Below, piece by piece: positions 34,980-44,756 of a DNA stretch of 64,000 nucleotides. Each line of letters starts with the position of its first letter. The first letter of the stretch is position 1. The translations under genes were made by a program, and so were the position numbers. Below the pieces are notes generated by a model. That model saw nothing but the letters and a program-made list of their open reading frames with translations, had not been told where the DNA came from and did no database searches. Origin of the DNA: Aestuariivivens sediminicola (GTDB taxonomy: Bacteria > Bacteroidota > Bacteroidia > Flavobacteriales > Flavobacteriaceae); the NCBI RefSeq assembly GCF_022662015.1, contig NZ_JAKMCM010000001.1, forward strand, positions 310,001 to 374,000. The letters run 5' to 3'.

Positions 34980-35429
34980 TTATGTTAAATTCCCTTTTAC
35001 TATGCTCGATATGGTCTTGCCATCGGCTTTACCAGCCAACTCCTTGCTAACTAAACCCATAACTTTTCCCATATCTTTCATACCCTCTGCTCCAATGCGT
35101 TTAATAGTTGCTAAAACAACCTTTTCTATTTCTGCATCAGATAGCGCCTCCGGTAAAAACCGTTCAATTATTTTTGCCTCTTCCAATTCTGGAGTGGCCA
35201 AATCCTCTCTACCTTGTTCTAAATATACTGCAGCACTATCCCGACGCTGTTTTACTTGCTTTTGAAGAATTTTGAATTCTTGTTCTTGTGTTAATTCAGC
35301 TTTAGCACCACTTTCTGTTTGTGCCAGTAAAATAGCGGATTTTACAGCTCTTAAAGCGGTAAGGGCCCTCTGATCTTTGGATCTCATTGCATCCTTTAAT
35401 GCTGTCATTACATCCTCTTGTAAGCTCAT
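34980..35429 (-). CDS. GatB/YqeY-domain protein
   Basis: The 149-residue helical protein is a stand-alone YqeY domain like the C-terminal tRNA-binding tail of amidotransferase subunit GatB (SLQEDVMTALKDAMRSKD at the start; LPEALSDAEIEKVV and GMKDMGKVMGLV later). The family may assist aminoacylation or amidotransfer, but no firm function has been shown. The gene lies 5 bp before tRNA-Arg in the same direction, so a shared transcript is possible. It lies 155 bp downstream of the ftsZ stop, behind the dcw terminator. Confidence 0.9.
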   Translation of the reverse strand: MSLQEDVMTALKDAMRSKDQRALTALRAVKSAILLAQTESGAKAELTQEQEFKILQKQVKQRRDSAAVYLEQGREDLATPELEEAKIIERFLPEALSDAEIEKVVLATIKRIGAEGMKDMGKVMGLVSKELAGKADGKTISSIVKGNLT

Positions 35430-35509
35430 ACTGTTAAATTAATGTAGATACAAATAATTAGTCCCTAGATATTAGGAATGCAAAAATAATGAAATAACTT
35501 AAGTGATGT

Positions 35510-35552
35510 CAAAAAAAAATCCCGAAAAGCTGAGAGATTCTTTTCGGGTTCA
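35510..35552 (-). terminator. Terminator of the dcw cluster after ftsZ
   Basis: On the minus strand AACCCGAAAAG pairs with CTTTTCGGGAT around a 9-nt loop, followed by a run of T. It is 33 bp after the ftsZ stop and ends the large division and wall operon. Confidence 0.9.
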
Positions 35553-35584
35553 TAACAAAGTATGGCAAAAGTAGCTTTTAAGTA

Positions 35585-37564
35585 CTAATCCACATTATCA
35601 TGTAGAAATGAATTGTTATTTCTTAATTGGATATCATCATTGTCATCCAGACCAACACTTGTTCTGGATCTATCCGTTTCCGAAGAATGTTTAACTTCAC
35701 TTAAATCCACACCTTGTCTTTTATATGCCGGGACTCTTTCGATATCATCAATTTTAGCATTGTTAAACTTATAATTGAAATCCTTCATTTTTCGCTTTCG
35801 CTCTTCAGCACGCTCTTTCAACATCTGGGATATTGGCGTATTCATTGGATCTATTTCACCTTCTTGAATGTCTTCTTCAACAGAATCTTCGACAATTACC
35901 TTTTTTTCAAAAACTATGTCCTCATCTAGCTCCTCAACATATTCCACGTTTCTTTCATTCTTACTGTTCATGGATGACTCTAATTCAATATAATCATCGA
36001 GTGCGTAACGCACCTCTCCCTCCTCATTAGCCTCTGTTACAGTAATGAGTTCAATATAATCTTTAACAGCAATTTTTTTAATATTGTCGTTTGATAAAGG
36101 TTCTGTAGCATCATCTTCGCTATCCTTACCATCGGAAGATATTGGCAAATCAAATGTCAATGTTATTTGCTGTTCCTCTTCAATTGGAAAATCCTCATCT
36201 TTGGATTCAACGGTTACCGGTTTGATAATAAAATCATCTTCCTCATGAACTTTGGATTTGATTTCCTGATATTCAACATCAATGTCTCTAATATAATCGG
36301 AAGTTTTAATCAAATTGATATCGTAATCATTGGAGATGGTGACTTTTTTAGATCGTTCCTTAGAAGCCCTTATTTCTTTTCTATTGATTACTTCAGATTC
36401 ATCTTCTTCCATATCGAGAGTATGTCGTACAACATGAGTCTCCTTTTTCTCCTTCTTTTCTTCCATTTCTATGACCGGTGTAATAATAACAGGGTCTTTA
36501 GCCTTTGCCGCAAAATCGTGTTCATCCTCTAAAGAATGGACCACTTTCTTAGTTTCCGTATTGGAGATCTCATCTTGCTGCTCTACATTAAATCCAGTTG
36601 CAATAATGGTTACCGCTATTGATTCTTCTAAGGATTCATCTTCTCCAACCCCCATGATAATATTAGCCCCATGACCAGCCTCATCCTGAATATGGTCATT
36701 GATGTCTCCAATTTCATCGATGGTAATTTCATGCGATCCAGAAACGATAAGCAGCAATACATTTTTAGCACCTGTAATTTTATTATCATTTAGCAGCGGG
36801 GAATCCAGTGCTTTTCTTATGGCCTCCTCCGCACGATTTTGTCCGGATGCAATGGCCGAACCCATAATGGCAGTACCACTATTACTCAATACTGTTTTTG
36901 CATCACGCAGATCGATGTTCTGAGTGTAATGATGTGTAATAACCTCAGCTATACCACGAGCAGCTGTGGAAAGCACTTCATCCGCTTTTGAGAACCCAGC
37001 CTTAAAACCAAGGTTGCCATAAACTTCACGAAGTTTATTGTTATTTATAACTATTAGAGAATCGACAACATCTCTTAATTTTTCAATACCTTTTTGCGAT
37101 TGTTCCAAACGCATCTTCCCTTCAAACTGAAACGGCATGGTAACAATTCCAACAGTTAAAATATCCTGGTCCTTGGCCATTTTTGCAATTATAGGTGCCG
37201 CTCCCGTACCTGTTCCACCACCCATTCCGGCAGTAATGAAAACCATCTTGGTATTCGTATCCAACATTCTTGAAATTTCCTCAAAGCTCTCTACTGCAGA
37301 CTGCTCTCCAATTTCCGGATTTGCACCCGCTCCGAGACCTTCAGTTAAATTTACACCCAATTGGATCTTATTTGGTACACCACTGTTCTGCAACGCTTGG
37401 GCGTCTGTGTTACATATGTAAAAGTCTACTCCTTTAATACCCTGTTGGAACATATGATTGATGGCATTGCTGCCACCACCGCCAACACCAATAACCTTAA
37501 TAACATTTGATTGGTTTTTGGGTAGATCAAATGAAATGCTTTCGAATTCTTTTTTGCTGCTCAT
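35585..37564 (-). CDS. ftsZ: Cell division GTPase FtsZ with long C-terminal tail
   Basis: The 659-residue protein has the tubulin-like core in residues 10-325: GVGGGGSNAINHM, NTDAQALQNS, the GTP-binding GGGTGTGAAP near residue 110 and GTAIMGSA. It polymerises into the Z ring at the division site. The tail of about 330 residues is acidic, rich in Glu, Asp, Lys, and not conserved, ending with a conserved part containing IPAYKRQGVDL-like sequence (VPAYKRQGVDLSE) that should bind partners such as FtsA. Tails of this kind are usual in flavobacteria. It is the last gene of the dcw run, 62 bp after ftsA. Confidence 0.96.
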   Translation of the reverse strand: MSSKKEFESISFDLPKNQSNVIKVIGVGGGGSNAINHMFQQGIKGVDFYICNTDAQALQNSGVPNKIQLGVNLTEGLGAGANPEIGEQSAVESFEEISRMLDTNTKMVFITAGMGGGTGTGAAPIIAKMAKDQDILTVGIVTMPFQFEGKMRLEQSQKGIEKLRDVVDSLIVINNNKLREVYGNLGFKAGFSKADEVLSTAARGIAEVITHHYTQNIDLRDAKTVLSNSGTAIMGSAIASGQNRAEEAIRKALDSPLLNDNKITGAKNVLLLIVSGSHEITIDEIGDINDHIQDEAGHGANIIMGVGEDESLEESIAVTIIATGFNVEQQDEISNTETKKVVHSLEDEHDFAAKAKDPVIITPVIEMEEKKEKKETHVVRHTLDMEEDESEVINRKEIRASKERSKKVTISNDYDINLIKTSDYIRDIDVEYQEIKSKVHEEDDFIIKPVTVESKDEDFPIEEEQQITLTFDLPISSDGKDSEDDATEPLSNDNIKKIAVKDYIELITVTEANEEGEVRYALDDYIELESSMNSKNERNVEYVEELDEDIVFEKKVIVEDSVEEDIQEGEIDPMNTPISQMLKERAEERKRKMKDFNYKFNNAKIDDIERVPAYKRQGVDLSEVKHSSETDRSRTSVGLDDNDDIQLRNNNSFLHDNVD

Positions 37565-37626
37565 AAATTCTTGTTTATTGGGTTTTTAATTTTTTAATAT
37601 TTATTTGGGTTGTTTTTGATTGTTCG

Positions 37627-38934
37627 TCACTCTGCATTATCCAGAAAATCTTTAACCCGTTCTGTTAATTTATCCAAAAAGGAACGTCGCTCCTTTATAT
37701 TTTTTGTGTCTTGAGTTTCTTCCAAAACATCTTCTTGCTCTTCGATTTTTTTACTTTCCTCTATTTTTCTTCGCTCTTGTCGTTTTAATCCATCCAAGAC
37801 CAAACCTACCGCCGTGGCATACAGGGGACTCGTAATATCTTCATCACTGTCGCCGGCCAAATGCTCATTTGGATAACCTATTCTCGTGTCCATACCTGTT
37901 ATGTATTCGACGAGTTGTTTGAGATGCTTTAATTGGCTACCCCCTCCGGTAAGAACAATACCCGCTATCAATTTTTTCTTTTGTTCTTCGTGTCCGTAAT
38001 TTTTGATTTCAACATATACCTGTTCAATTATTTCTACAACACGTGCATGAATTATTTTTGAAAGATTTTTAAGTGTAATCTCCTTTGGCTCGCGCCCTCT
38101 TAAACCGGGTATGGAAACAATTTCATTATCTTTATTTTCTCCAGGCCATGCGGAACCAAATTTTATTTTTAGTAATTCGGCTTGCTTTTCAATAATGGAG
38201 CACCCCTCCTTTATGTCTTCTGTAATAACATTACCTCCGAAAGGTATGACTGCAGTATGTCTAATAATACCGTCTCTAAAAATGGCAAGATCTGTAGTCC
38301 CGCCTCCAATATCGATAAGTGCCACTCCAGCCTCTTTTTCTTCCTGACTTAATACAGCATTCGCTGAGGCCAACGGTTCTAGAGTTATACCTTCTAAGCT
38401 TAATCCCGAACTTTGAACACAGCGTCCAATGTTTCTTATGGACGAAACCTGACCTACTACAACGTGGAAATTGGCTTCCAATCTACCACCATACATTCCA
38501 ATAGGCTCTTTTATTTCACCTTGTCCGTCTACCTTATATTCCTGTGGCAGAACATGTATAATTTCTTCTCCAGGTAACATGACCAGCTTATGCACCTGGT
38601 TTATAAGTCTATCTATATCAGATTCATCTATAACGTTTTCTGAATTTGGTCTGGTAATATAATCGCTGTGTTGCAGACTGCGAATATGCTGGCCGGCTAT
38701 ACCGACAGTAACACCGTCAATCTTCAATTCGGCGGAAGCCTCTGCCTCCTGTGCTGCCTGCTGGATAGACTGAATGGTTTGGGTAATATTGTTTACAACA
38801 CCTCGATGAACCCCCAAACTTTTCGATCTGCCAATACCCAAAATCTCGACTTTACCATACTCATTCTTACGACCTATCATGGCCACTATCTTTGTAGTTC
38901 CTATATCTAACCCTACTGCTAAATTATGTTCCAT
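37627..38934 (-). CDS. ftsA: Cell division protein FtsA
   Basis: The 435-residue actin-like protein has ATP-binding motifs VGLDIGTTKIVAMIG at the N-terminus, IDIGGGTTDLA near residue 205 and VLTGGGSQLKH near 330. A 1C domain follows the first segment. The C-terminal part (residues 385-435) is a charged linker followed by the amphipathic helix SFLDKLTERVKDFL, which tethers FtsA and so FtsZ to the membrane. It starts 3 bp after the ftsQ stop, so translation is likely coupled. Confidence 0.96.
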   Translation of the reverse strand: MEHNLAVGLDIGTTKIVAMIGRKNEYGKVEILGIGRSKSLGVHRGVVNNITQTIQSIQQAAQEAEASAELKIDGVTVGIAGQHIRSLQHSDYITRPNSENVIDESDIDRLINQVHKLVMLPGEEIIHVLPQEYKVDGQGEIKEPIGMYGGRLEANFHVVVGQVSSIRNIGRCVQSSGLSLEGITLEPLASANAVLSQEEKEAGVALIDIGGGTTDLAIFRDGIIRHTAVIPFGGNVITEDIKEGCSIIEKQAELLKIKFGSAWPGENKDNEIVSIPGLRGREPKEITLKNLSKIIHARVVEIIEQVYVEIKNYGHEEQKKKLIAGIVLTGGGSQLKHLKQLVEYITGMDTRIGYPNEHLAGDSDEDITSPLYATAVGLVLDGLKRQERRKIEESKKIEEQEDVLEETQDTKNIKERRSFLDKLTERVKDFLDNAE

Positions 38935-38937
38935 GTT

Positions 38938-39657
38938 CTATGTTTTGGTACAGACGACTTGATTATCGAATTGTAAATTGATTTGACTGTAACTATTAAG
39001 CGTATGTTCTTTTAATTTCTTTTTATAAAACACTTTTAGGTTATTAATTTTTTTATCCAAAGATTTTTCCGTTCCCAGTTTAACTAAAAAATCACAGCGC
39101 CTCAATCTGAAAAAGATCTCCATCCTATAGTTCTGATAAATTTCAATAACATTCTTTTTTAAAAATTCATCTTCATTGACCTTTTTGGCAACCTTATAAA
39201 TCGTATTTAAATTATTTTTTTCAACGAACCCTGTAATTAGCGGTACTCTGGCCGAATAGTTGTTTGACAATGGCATAAAAACACCTTCATCATCTATATA
39301 ATATGACGCATTGGTTGTGACACGTGCAATTGGTGTTTTTTGTTCAACATCGACATTAAGTGTACCATTTACAGACACATACACTTCTGCCGATTTTATC
39401 ATTGGGTTAGAGTTCAGGGCCCGCTCTAATTGATTCAAATCTAAAGTTTCTTTAATCACATTTTTAACATCATGTTGATTTTGTATTAACAATTTACTAA
39501 CAGCTTGACTGGTTATAAAAAGATTGTTTTCACCAATGAATTTTATATTTGGATGCGATACAATTCGCGTAGTATTCCTGTGTGACGCAAAGGCATAAAG
39601 AAAGATTACCAATCCAAATAAAAACACCATTTTTATGTAATTCCAATTAACTCGCAA
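38938..39657 (-). CDS. ftsQ: Cell division protein FtsQ
   Basis: The 239-residue protein has a short cytoplasmic N-terminus, one membrane span (YIKMVFLFGLVIFLYAFA) and a periplasmic POTRA domain (about residues 37-110, with IKSAEVYVSVNG and VEQKTPIARV). FtsQ links early and late divisome proteins. Similarity of FtsQ between phyla is low, so position between murC and ftsA is part of the evidence. The start overlaps the end of murC by 11 bp. It is shorter than E. coli FtsQ, which is normal here. Confidence 0.88.
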   Translation of the reverse strand: MRVNWNYIKMVFLFGLVIFLYAFASHRNTTRIVSHPNIKFIGENNLFITSQAVSKLLIQNQHDVKNVIKETLDLNQLERALNSNPMIKSAEVYVSVNGTLNVDVEQKTPIARVTTNASYYIDDEGVFMPLSNNYSARVPLITGFVEKNNLNTIYKVAKKVNEDEFLKKNVIEIYQNYRMEIFFRLRRCDFLVKLGTEKSLDKKINNLKVFYKKKLKEHTLNSYSQINLQFDNQVVCTKT

Positions 39658-40999
39658 TGCTAAATTCTTTTTTTATGAGTTTTACTTCATCACTAATGTC
39701 TCCCGCACCCATGGTTATGACAATCTGAGCCGAACTTTCATGAATTTTGTCTATTAGCTCGTTCTTGTCCACCAACTGTTTATTGGCCAGACCAATTTTA
39801 TCAAGTAACCACGCCGATGTAATGCCGTTTATTGGTACTTCCCGAGCCGGATATATGTCCAGTAACAATAAGGCATCAAACTGTGCCAGGCTTCTTGCAA
39901 AATCGTTTGCAAAATCACGTGTCCTGCTATAGAGATGAGGCTGAAATATTGCCAAAACTTTCTTTTTTGGATACATTTCCCTCACCGCTTGATATACAGC
40001 ATTAATCTCTTCGGGATGATGCGCATAATCATCTATAAGAATAAAATCTTCTGTATTTATATGATAGGTAAAACGACGCTTTACGCCTTTAAAGGATGCT
40101 AAAGCTTTGACGAGCTGTCGGGGAGGGCAACCATACTCCACAGCCATCGCCAAAGCTATTAATGCATTCGACAAATTATGTCTACCAGGTAGGTTAAATC
40201 TTAAGCGTTCCAGAACTGTTTTCGATGTTTTAACATCAAAAACATAGGTTCCATTTTCAATCTTTATATTTATAATACTATAATCTGAATCATCTTCAAT
40301 ACCGTATGTTATCCCTTTTAATGGTAGTCCATTTCTAACAAACAGTTTCCCATTAGGTTTTAAACATAATGCGAATGCCTTAAAGGAATCTCTTAATACT
40401 TCGGCCTCACCATAGACATCGAGATGATCGGCATCCATTGAAGTTATACACGCCATATCTGGCTTAAGGGATAAAAATGAACGATCGAACTCATCAGCTT
40501 CAACTACGGTTACCTCGCTCCCTCTAAGAATAAAATTTGTGTTGTAATTTTCACTAATTCCCCCAAGAAATGCTGTGAAAGGGATATTACATTCGTACAA
40601 TAAATGTGCTAATATACTTGTAGTGGTTGTTTTTCCATGCGTCCCAGCCACGGCAAAACAATAGGATTTTTCCGTTATTAAACCTAAGATCTCTGAACGT
40701 TTGTAGACCTTAAATCCGAGCTCTTGAAAAAAAGTCAATTCCCGAAGGTCTTTCGGTACTGCCGGGGTATATATAACTAATGTGCTTTTCTTGTCTAAAA
40801 ATATCTTGTCTATTTTTTTAACATCATCTTCAAAGTGAATGCTCGCACCAAGCTGAGATAATCCATAGGTTATTTCAGAAGGTGTTTTGTCGTATCCGGC
40901 AACATGTTTATTCTTGGTCAAAAAATAACGTGCCAACGCACTCATTCCTATGCCGCCAATACCTATTAAATAAACATTATGTATTTCCTTTAACACCAT
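39647..40999 (-). CDS. murC: UDP-N-acetylmuramate--L-alanine ligase MurC
   Basis: The 450-residue Mur ligase has the N-terminal Rossmann motif GIGGIGMSALA, the ATP-binding GTHGKTTTTS near residue 115, EADEFDRSFL near 170 and DDYAHHPEEI near 335. It adds L-alanine to UDP-MurNAc in cytoplasmic peptidoglycan precursor synthesis. Its ATG overlaps the murG stop by one base (TAATG), and ftsQ overlaps its end by 11 bp, so murG-murC-ftsQ are coupled. Confidence 0.96.
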   Translation of the reverse strand: MVLKEIHNVYLIGIGGIGMSALARYFLTKNKHVAGYDKTPSEITYGLSQLGASIHFEDDVKKIDKIFLDKKSTLVIYTPAVPKDLRELTFFQELGFKVYKRSEILGLITEKSYCFAVAGTHGKTTTTSILAHLLYECNIPFTAFLGGISENYNTNFILRGSEVTVVEADEFDRSFLSLKPDMACITSMDADHLDVYGEAEVLRDSFKAFALCLKPNGKLFVRNGLPLKGITYGIEDDSDYSIINIKIENGTYVFDVKTSKTVLERLRFNLPGRHNLSNALIALAMAVEYGCPPRQLVKALASFKGVKRRFTYHINTEDFILIDDYAHHPEEINAVYQAVREMYPKKKVLAIFQPHLYSRTRDFANDFARSLAQFDALLLLDIYPAREVPINGITSAWLLDKIGLANKQLVDKNELIDKIHESSAQIVITMGAGDISDEVKLIKKEFSIAS

Positions 41000-42102
41000 T
41001 ACTTTTTTAACAGTTTTTCGACTTCGTCAACTATGCTTGATGTGGCATTGATATAAGCCATCTTTCGAATGTTTTCACCCAGTTGTTTCTGCCTTTCTGG
41101 AGAGGCCAATAGCTGCCCAAATTGGTTTTTAAAGTCGACCTCCAAATCCTCTTCTTTAATTAAAACAGCAGCATTTTCATTTACAATAGCCATAGCATTC
41201 TTTGTTTGATGGTCTTCGGCAACATTCGGTGATGGAATGAATATTACGGGCTTACCAACAATACACAATTCTGAAACTGAACTCGCTCCCGCCCGTGATA
41301 TAATGACATCTGCAGCTGCATAGGCCAGATCCATATTATTGAGAAACTCATAAACCTGAACTCCGCTCGTGTTGTTATATATTTTATATTGCGGATAGTA
41401 TAGTTTTCCACATTGCCAAATAATTTGAACGTTCAGTGTATCAAAGAAATCCAGCTCTTGTTCAATCAATTCATTTATACGTCTGGCCCCTAAACTTCCA
41501 CCCAAAACCAGCACAGTATATTTCCCATGCTTTAAATTGAAAAAGTTTTTCGCTTCTACAGCTTTGGCATCCACATCCAATAGATCTTGCCTTACAGGGT
41601 TCCCTGTTAAAATGATCTTATTTTCAGGAAAGAATCGCTCTAATCCACTGTAGGCAACACATATTTTCTGAACTTTTTTAGCCAATAATTTGTTGGTGAT
41701 TCCGGGATATGAATTTTGCTCTTGAATTAAACATGGAATTCCTTGAGATGAAGCGGTATACAATAATGGGCCACTGGCAAAACCTCCAGTACCGATAACA
41801 ACATCAGGTTTAAAATCTTTAATAATATTTCGGGATTTCAATAAGCTTGAAATCAGTTTAATTGGAAACAAAACATTTTTTAAAGTCAATTTACGCTGTA
41901 TACCCGAAATCCATAACCCAATAATTCGATATCCCACCTGTGGAACTTTCTCCATTTCCATTCTATTTTTAGCACCAACAAATAGAATCTCAGCCTTGGC
42001 CAGCCTACGTTTTAATTCGTTAGCAATAGCAATAGCAGGATAAATATGTCCTCCAGTTCCTCCCCCGGATAAAATTATTCTATATGCATTTCCCTTTTCC
42101 AC
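40999..42102 (-). CDS. murG: Lipid II synthase MurG
   Basis: The 367-residue GT28 glycosyltransferase has the N-terminal motif [25 protein letters not shown] near residue 105, LGGSLGAR near 198 and [11 protein letters not shown] near 270. It moves GlcNAc from UDP-GlcNAc to lipid I to make lipid II on the inner face of the membrane. It lies between ftsW and murC, 41 bp after ftsW. All family motifs are intact. Confidence 0.96.
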   Translation of the reverse strand: MEKGNAYRIILSGGGTGGHIYPAIAIANELKRRLAKAEILFVGAKNRMEMEKVPQVGYRIIGLWISGIQRKLTLKNVLFPIKLISSLLKSRNIIKDFKPDVVIGTGGFASGPLLYTASSQGIPCLIQEQNSYPGITNKLLAKKVQKICVAYSGLERFFPENKIILTGNPVRQDLLDVDAKAVEAKNFFNLKHGKYTVLVLGGSLGARRINELIEQELDFFDTLNVQIIWQCGKLYYPQYKIYNNTSGVQVYEFLNNMDLAYAAADVIISRAGASSVSELCIVGKPVIFIPSPNVAEDHQTKNAMAIVNENAAVLIKEEDLEVDFKNQFGQLLASPERQKQLGENIRKMAYINATSSIVDEVEKLLKK

Positions 42103-42143
42103 TAATTCAGCGTTATATGTTTTTAAACTTTTTCACTTACAGT

Positions 42144-43337
42144 TCAAATAGCTTCAGATAAAATTTCTAACGGGTTATCGTCATTTATTTCTTGTTCTTT
42201 AAGGTCATGTCTATGAGCGCTTACACTTAGAATGATCCCAATGGCCAAACAAGTCATCCATATAGATGTCCCTCCACTACTTATTAATGGTAATGTTTGT
42301 CCTGTTACCGGAAATAGTTCAACTGCTACTGCCATATTTATTAGAGCCTGGAAGACAATGGGTAAGCCAACACCCAAGACTAATAATTTACCAAAAACTG
42401 TATCGCTATTTTGAGATACTATTACAATTCGAAACAGAAACCACAGGTATAAGACTATAATAAAAAACCCGCCTAATAATCCATACTCCTCAATGATGAT
42501 CGCGAAAATAAAATCTGAGGATGATTGAGGCAAAAAGTTTTTTTGAATGCTTTTCCCTGGTCCGACTCCCTTTATACCTCCTGATGCAATTGCAATTTTA
42601 GCCTTCTCAATTTGATAATCAGCTTCAGTATCCTCTCCATTAGAATAATTTTTAATCCGGTTTTCCCAGGTTGTCACTTTTACATTTAAGGGTCCCTCAG
42701 TTAATTTGGCTGCCATAACAAATAGCGCTAATGCTGCAATGCCTAAGACAATGATAACCCCCAGATAACGAATCGGATAACCCCCAATGAATACCAAAAT
42801 TGTAACCATTAAAAAGATGATGGCTGCAGTTGAAAAGTTTGATGGCAAAACAAATCCCAATACTAAAAATACCGGTAACCAGAGCGGCAAAATTGATTCT
42901 TTAAAAGAAATATGTTTGTCTTTAATTTTCGACATGTATCTCGCCACATAAACCATTAAAACAACCGATGCAAAAGTGGAGGTTTGAAATGACACACCAA
43001 CAAATGGTATCTGGATCCAACGACTTGCACTGGCTCCCTCTATAGTAGTTCCTTGAATTACCGTAAGTCCTAATAGCACCAATATCACAGGAATCATGAT
43101 TAATGATAGCCCCTTAAAGTATCTATAAGGAATTTTATGTATGCCGTACATAATTGCAAAACCCAAAAATAAGTGCATGAAATGCTTGACAAAAAAGGCA
43201 AATGTATTTCCATCTCCACCCCTGTAGGCCAAATTACTCGCAGCACTGTACACGGGCAAAAATGATACAATAGCCAATAGTGCTACAATGGCCCAAATTA
43301 ATCGATCTCCTTTTATGTTGTTGAATACTTTACGCAT
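42144..43337 (-). CDS. ftsW: SEDS peptidoglycan glycosyltransferase FtsW
   Basis: The 397-residue integral membrane protein has about ten spans and the SEDS signature: SRWIQIPFVGVSFQ-like segment (residues 100-115), the DFIFAIIIEEYGLLGG segment near 265 and PLISSGGTS near 355. FtsW polymerises lipid II at the septum together with FtsI, which is encoded in the same cluster. The N-terminus is short. It is 77 bp after murD and 41 bp before murG. Confidence 0.95.
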   Translation of the reverse strand: MRKVFNNIKGDRLIWAIVALLAIVSFLPVYSAASNLAYRGGDGNTFAFFVKHFMHLFLGFAIMYGIHKIPYRYFKGLSLIMIPVILVLLGLTVIQGTTIEGASASRWIQIPFVGVSFQTSTFASVVLMVYVARYMSKIKDKHISFKESILPLWLPVFLVLGFVLPSNFSTAAIIFLMVTILVFIGGYPIRYLGVIIVLGIAALALFVMAAKLTEGPLNVKVTTWENRIKNYSNGEDTEADYQIEKAKIAIASGGIKGVGPGKSIQKNFLPQSSSDFIFAIIIEEYGLLGGFFIIVLYLWFLFRIVIVSQNSDTVFGKLLVLGVGLPIVFQALINMAVAVELFPVTGQTLPLISSGGTSIWMTCLAIGIILSVSAHRHDLKEQEINDDNPLEILSEAI

Positions 43338-43414
43338 TGTCCTGAGGACCTTTATGACTTAGTTTTTAAATGGTTAATCTTTACTCATTGGATCATTTAT
43401 ATGAAAAGTCTTGA

Positions 43415-44749
43415 TTATAAGTTTCTAACTGCTGCTTTAAATTGACGTCCCCTATCTTCATAATTTTCAAATAGATCAAAACTGGCACAGGCCGGTGATA
43501 ACAGAACATTATCTCCAGGTTCTGCTATCTTATAAGCAATCTTTACGGCCTCACTCATAAATTGCGTCTCTACCATGATGTCTACCATACCATTAAATGC
43601 ATCTATGATTTTACTGTTATCAATACCAAGACAAATAATCGCTTTAACCTTTTCATTCACATAGGGGTACAACTCACTGTAGTTATTACCCTTATCTTGT
43701 CCACCTACAATCCATACTGTAGGAGCCTCCATACTTTCCAAGGCATAATATGTCGCATTTACATTCGTAGCTTTTGAGTCATTTATATAGTGCACTTTAT
43801 TTATCTTAAGCACATGCTCCAAACGATGTTCTACACCTTGAAAGTTCTCCAGGCTTTCACGTATGGTTTGTTTTCTGATTTTTAACAAATGGGCTACGGT
43901 CGAAGCCGCCATTGCATTTTTAATATTGTGCTTTCCTTCTAAGGTTAAGTTTGTCGTTGGCATAATTATCTTTTGGTTATCTATTGTTATTATTATGTTT
44001 TTATTTTTATAGTACGCTCCATTTTCAATGACCCGGCTTAACGAAAATGGCAGCATTGTAGATTGAATCGGATTCCTTTTTAAATGCTCGACGATCACCT
44101 TATCGTCTGCATCATAAATCAGATAATCACTTCGTGTTTGGTTCATGGCAATTCGAAATTTTGAAGCGATATAGTTTTCAAATTTGTTATCATACCTATC
44201 CAAATGATCTGGTGTTATGTTAGTAATCACGGCAATTTTTGGTTTGAAATAAACAATATTATCAAGCTGAAAACTGCTGATCTCGAGCACGTAATTTTTA
44301 AAATCGTATTCCAAAACCTGTTTGGCAAAACTGTCGCCAATATTTCCGGCTAAACCAACATCTAACTCCTGTTTCAACAGGTGATATGTTAAAGACGCCG
44401 TAGTCGTTTTACCATTGCTACCGGTAATTCCAACAATGGTTGCATCAGTAAACCGAGATGCAAATTCTATTTCGGAGACTACAGGAACCTTAGCGGTTAT
44501 TAATCTTACCATTATAGGCACACTATCAGGAATCCCAGGACTTTTCATCACGACATTAGCATTCAGAATTTTATCTTCGGAATGTTTTCCTTCCTCCCAT
44601 TCAATCTCATTATGTTTAAGAACTTTTTTGTATTTATCTAATATTTTACCCTTATCTGAAACAAAGACATCATATTTTTTTGCCTTTGCTAAAAGCGCCG
44701 TCCCAACGCCACTTTCTCCGCCTCCCAATATGACTAACCGCCTTTTCAT
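43415..44749 (-). CDS. murD: UDP-N-acetylmuramoylalanine--D-glutamate ligase MurD
   Basis: The 444-residue Mur ligase has GGGESGVGTALLA at the N-terminus, the ATP-binding GSNGKTTTAS near residue 113, ITPDHLDRY near 190, INDSKATN near 323 and SPACASFDLFENYEDRG at the end. It adds D-glutamate to UDP-MurNAc-L-Ala. It lies 7 bp after mraY, so they are cotranscribed. Confidence 0.96.
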   Translation of the reverse strand: MKRRLVILGGGESGVGTALLAKAKKYDVFVSDKGKILDKYKKVLKHNEIEWEEGKHSEDKILNANVVMKSPGIPDSVPIMVRLITAKVPVVSEIEFASRFTDATIVGITGSNGKTTTASLTYHLLKQELDVGLAGNIGDSFAKQVLEYDFKNYVLEISSFQLDNIVYFKPKIAVITNITPDHLDRYDNKFENYIASKFRIAMNQTRSDYLIYDADDKVIVEHLKRNPIQSTMLPFSLSRVIENGAYYKNKNIIITIDNQKIIMPTTNLTLEGKHNIKNAMAASTVAHLLKIRKQTIRESLENFQGVEHRLEHVLKINKVHYINDSKATNVNATYYALESMEAPTVWIVGGQDKGNNYSELYPYVNEKVKAIICLGIDNSKIIDAFNGMVDIMVETQFMSEAVKIAYKIAEPGDNVLLSPACASFDLFENYEDRGRQFKAAVRNL

Positions 44750-44756
44750 GCACGTT

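Noticed and set aside
34546-34980. CRISPR-like array from the 76-bp repeats
   Set aside because: Only two copies with a 35-bp spacer, repeat far too long, and no cas genes.
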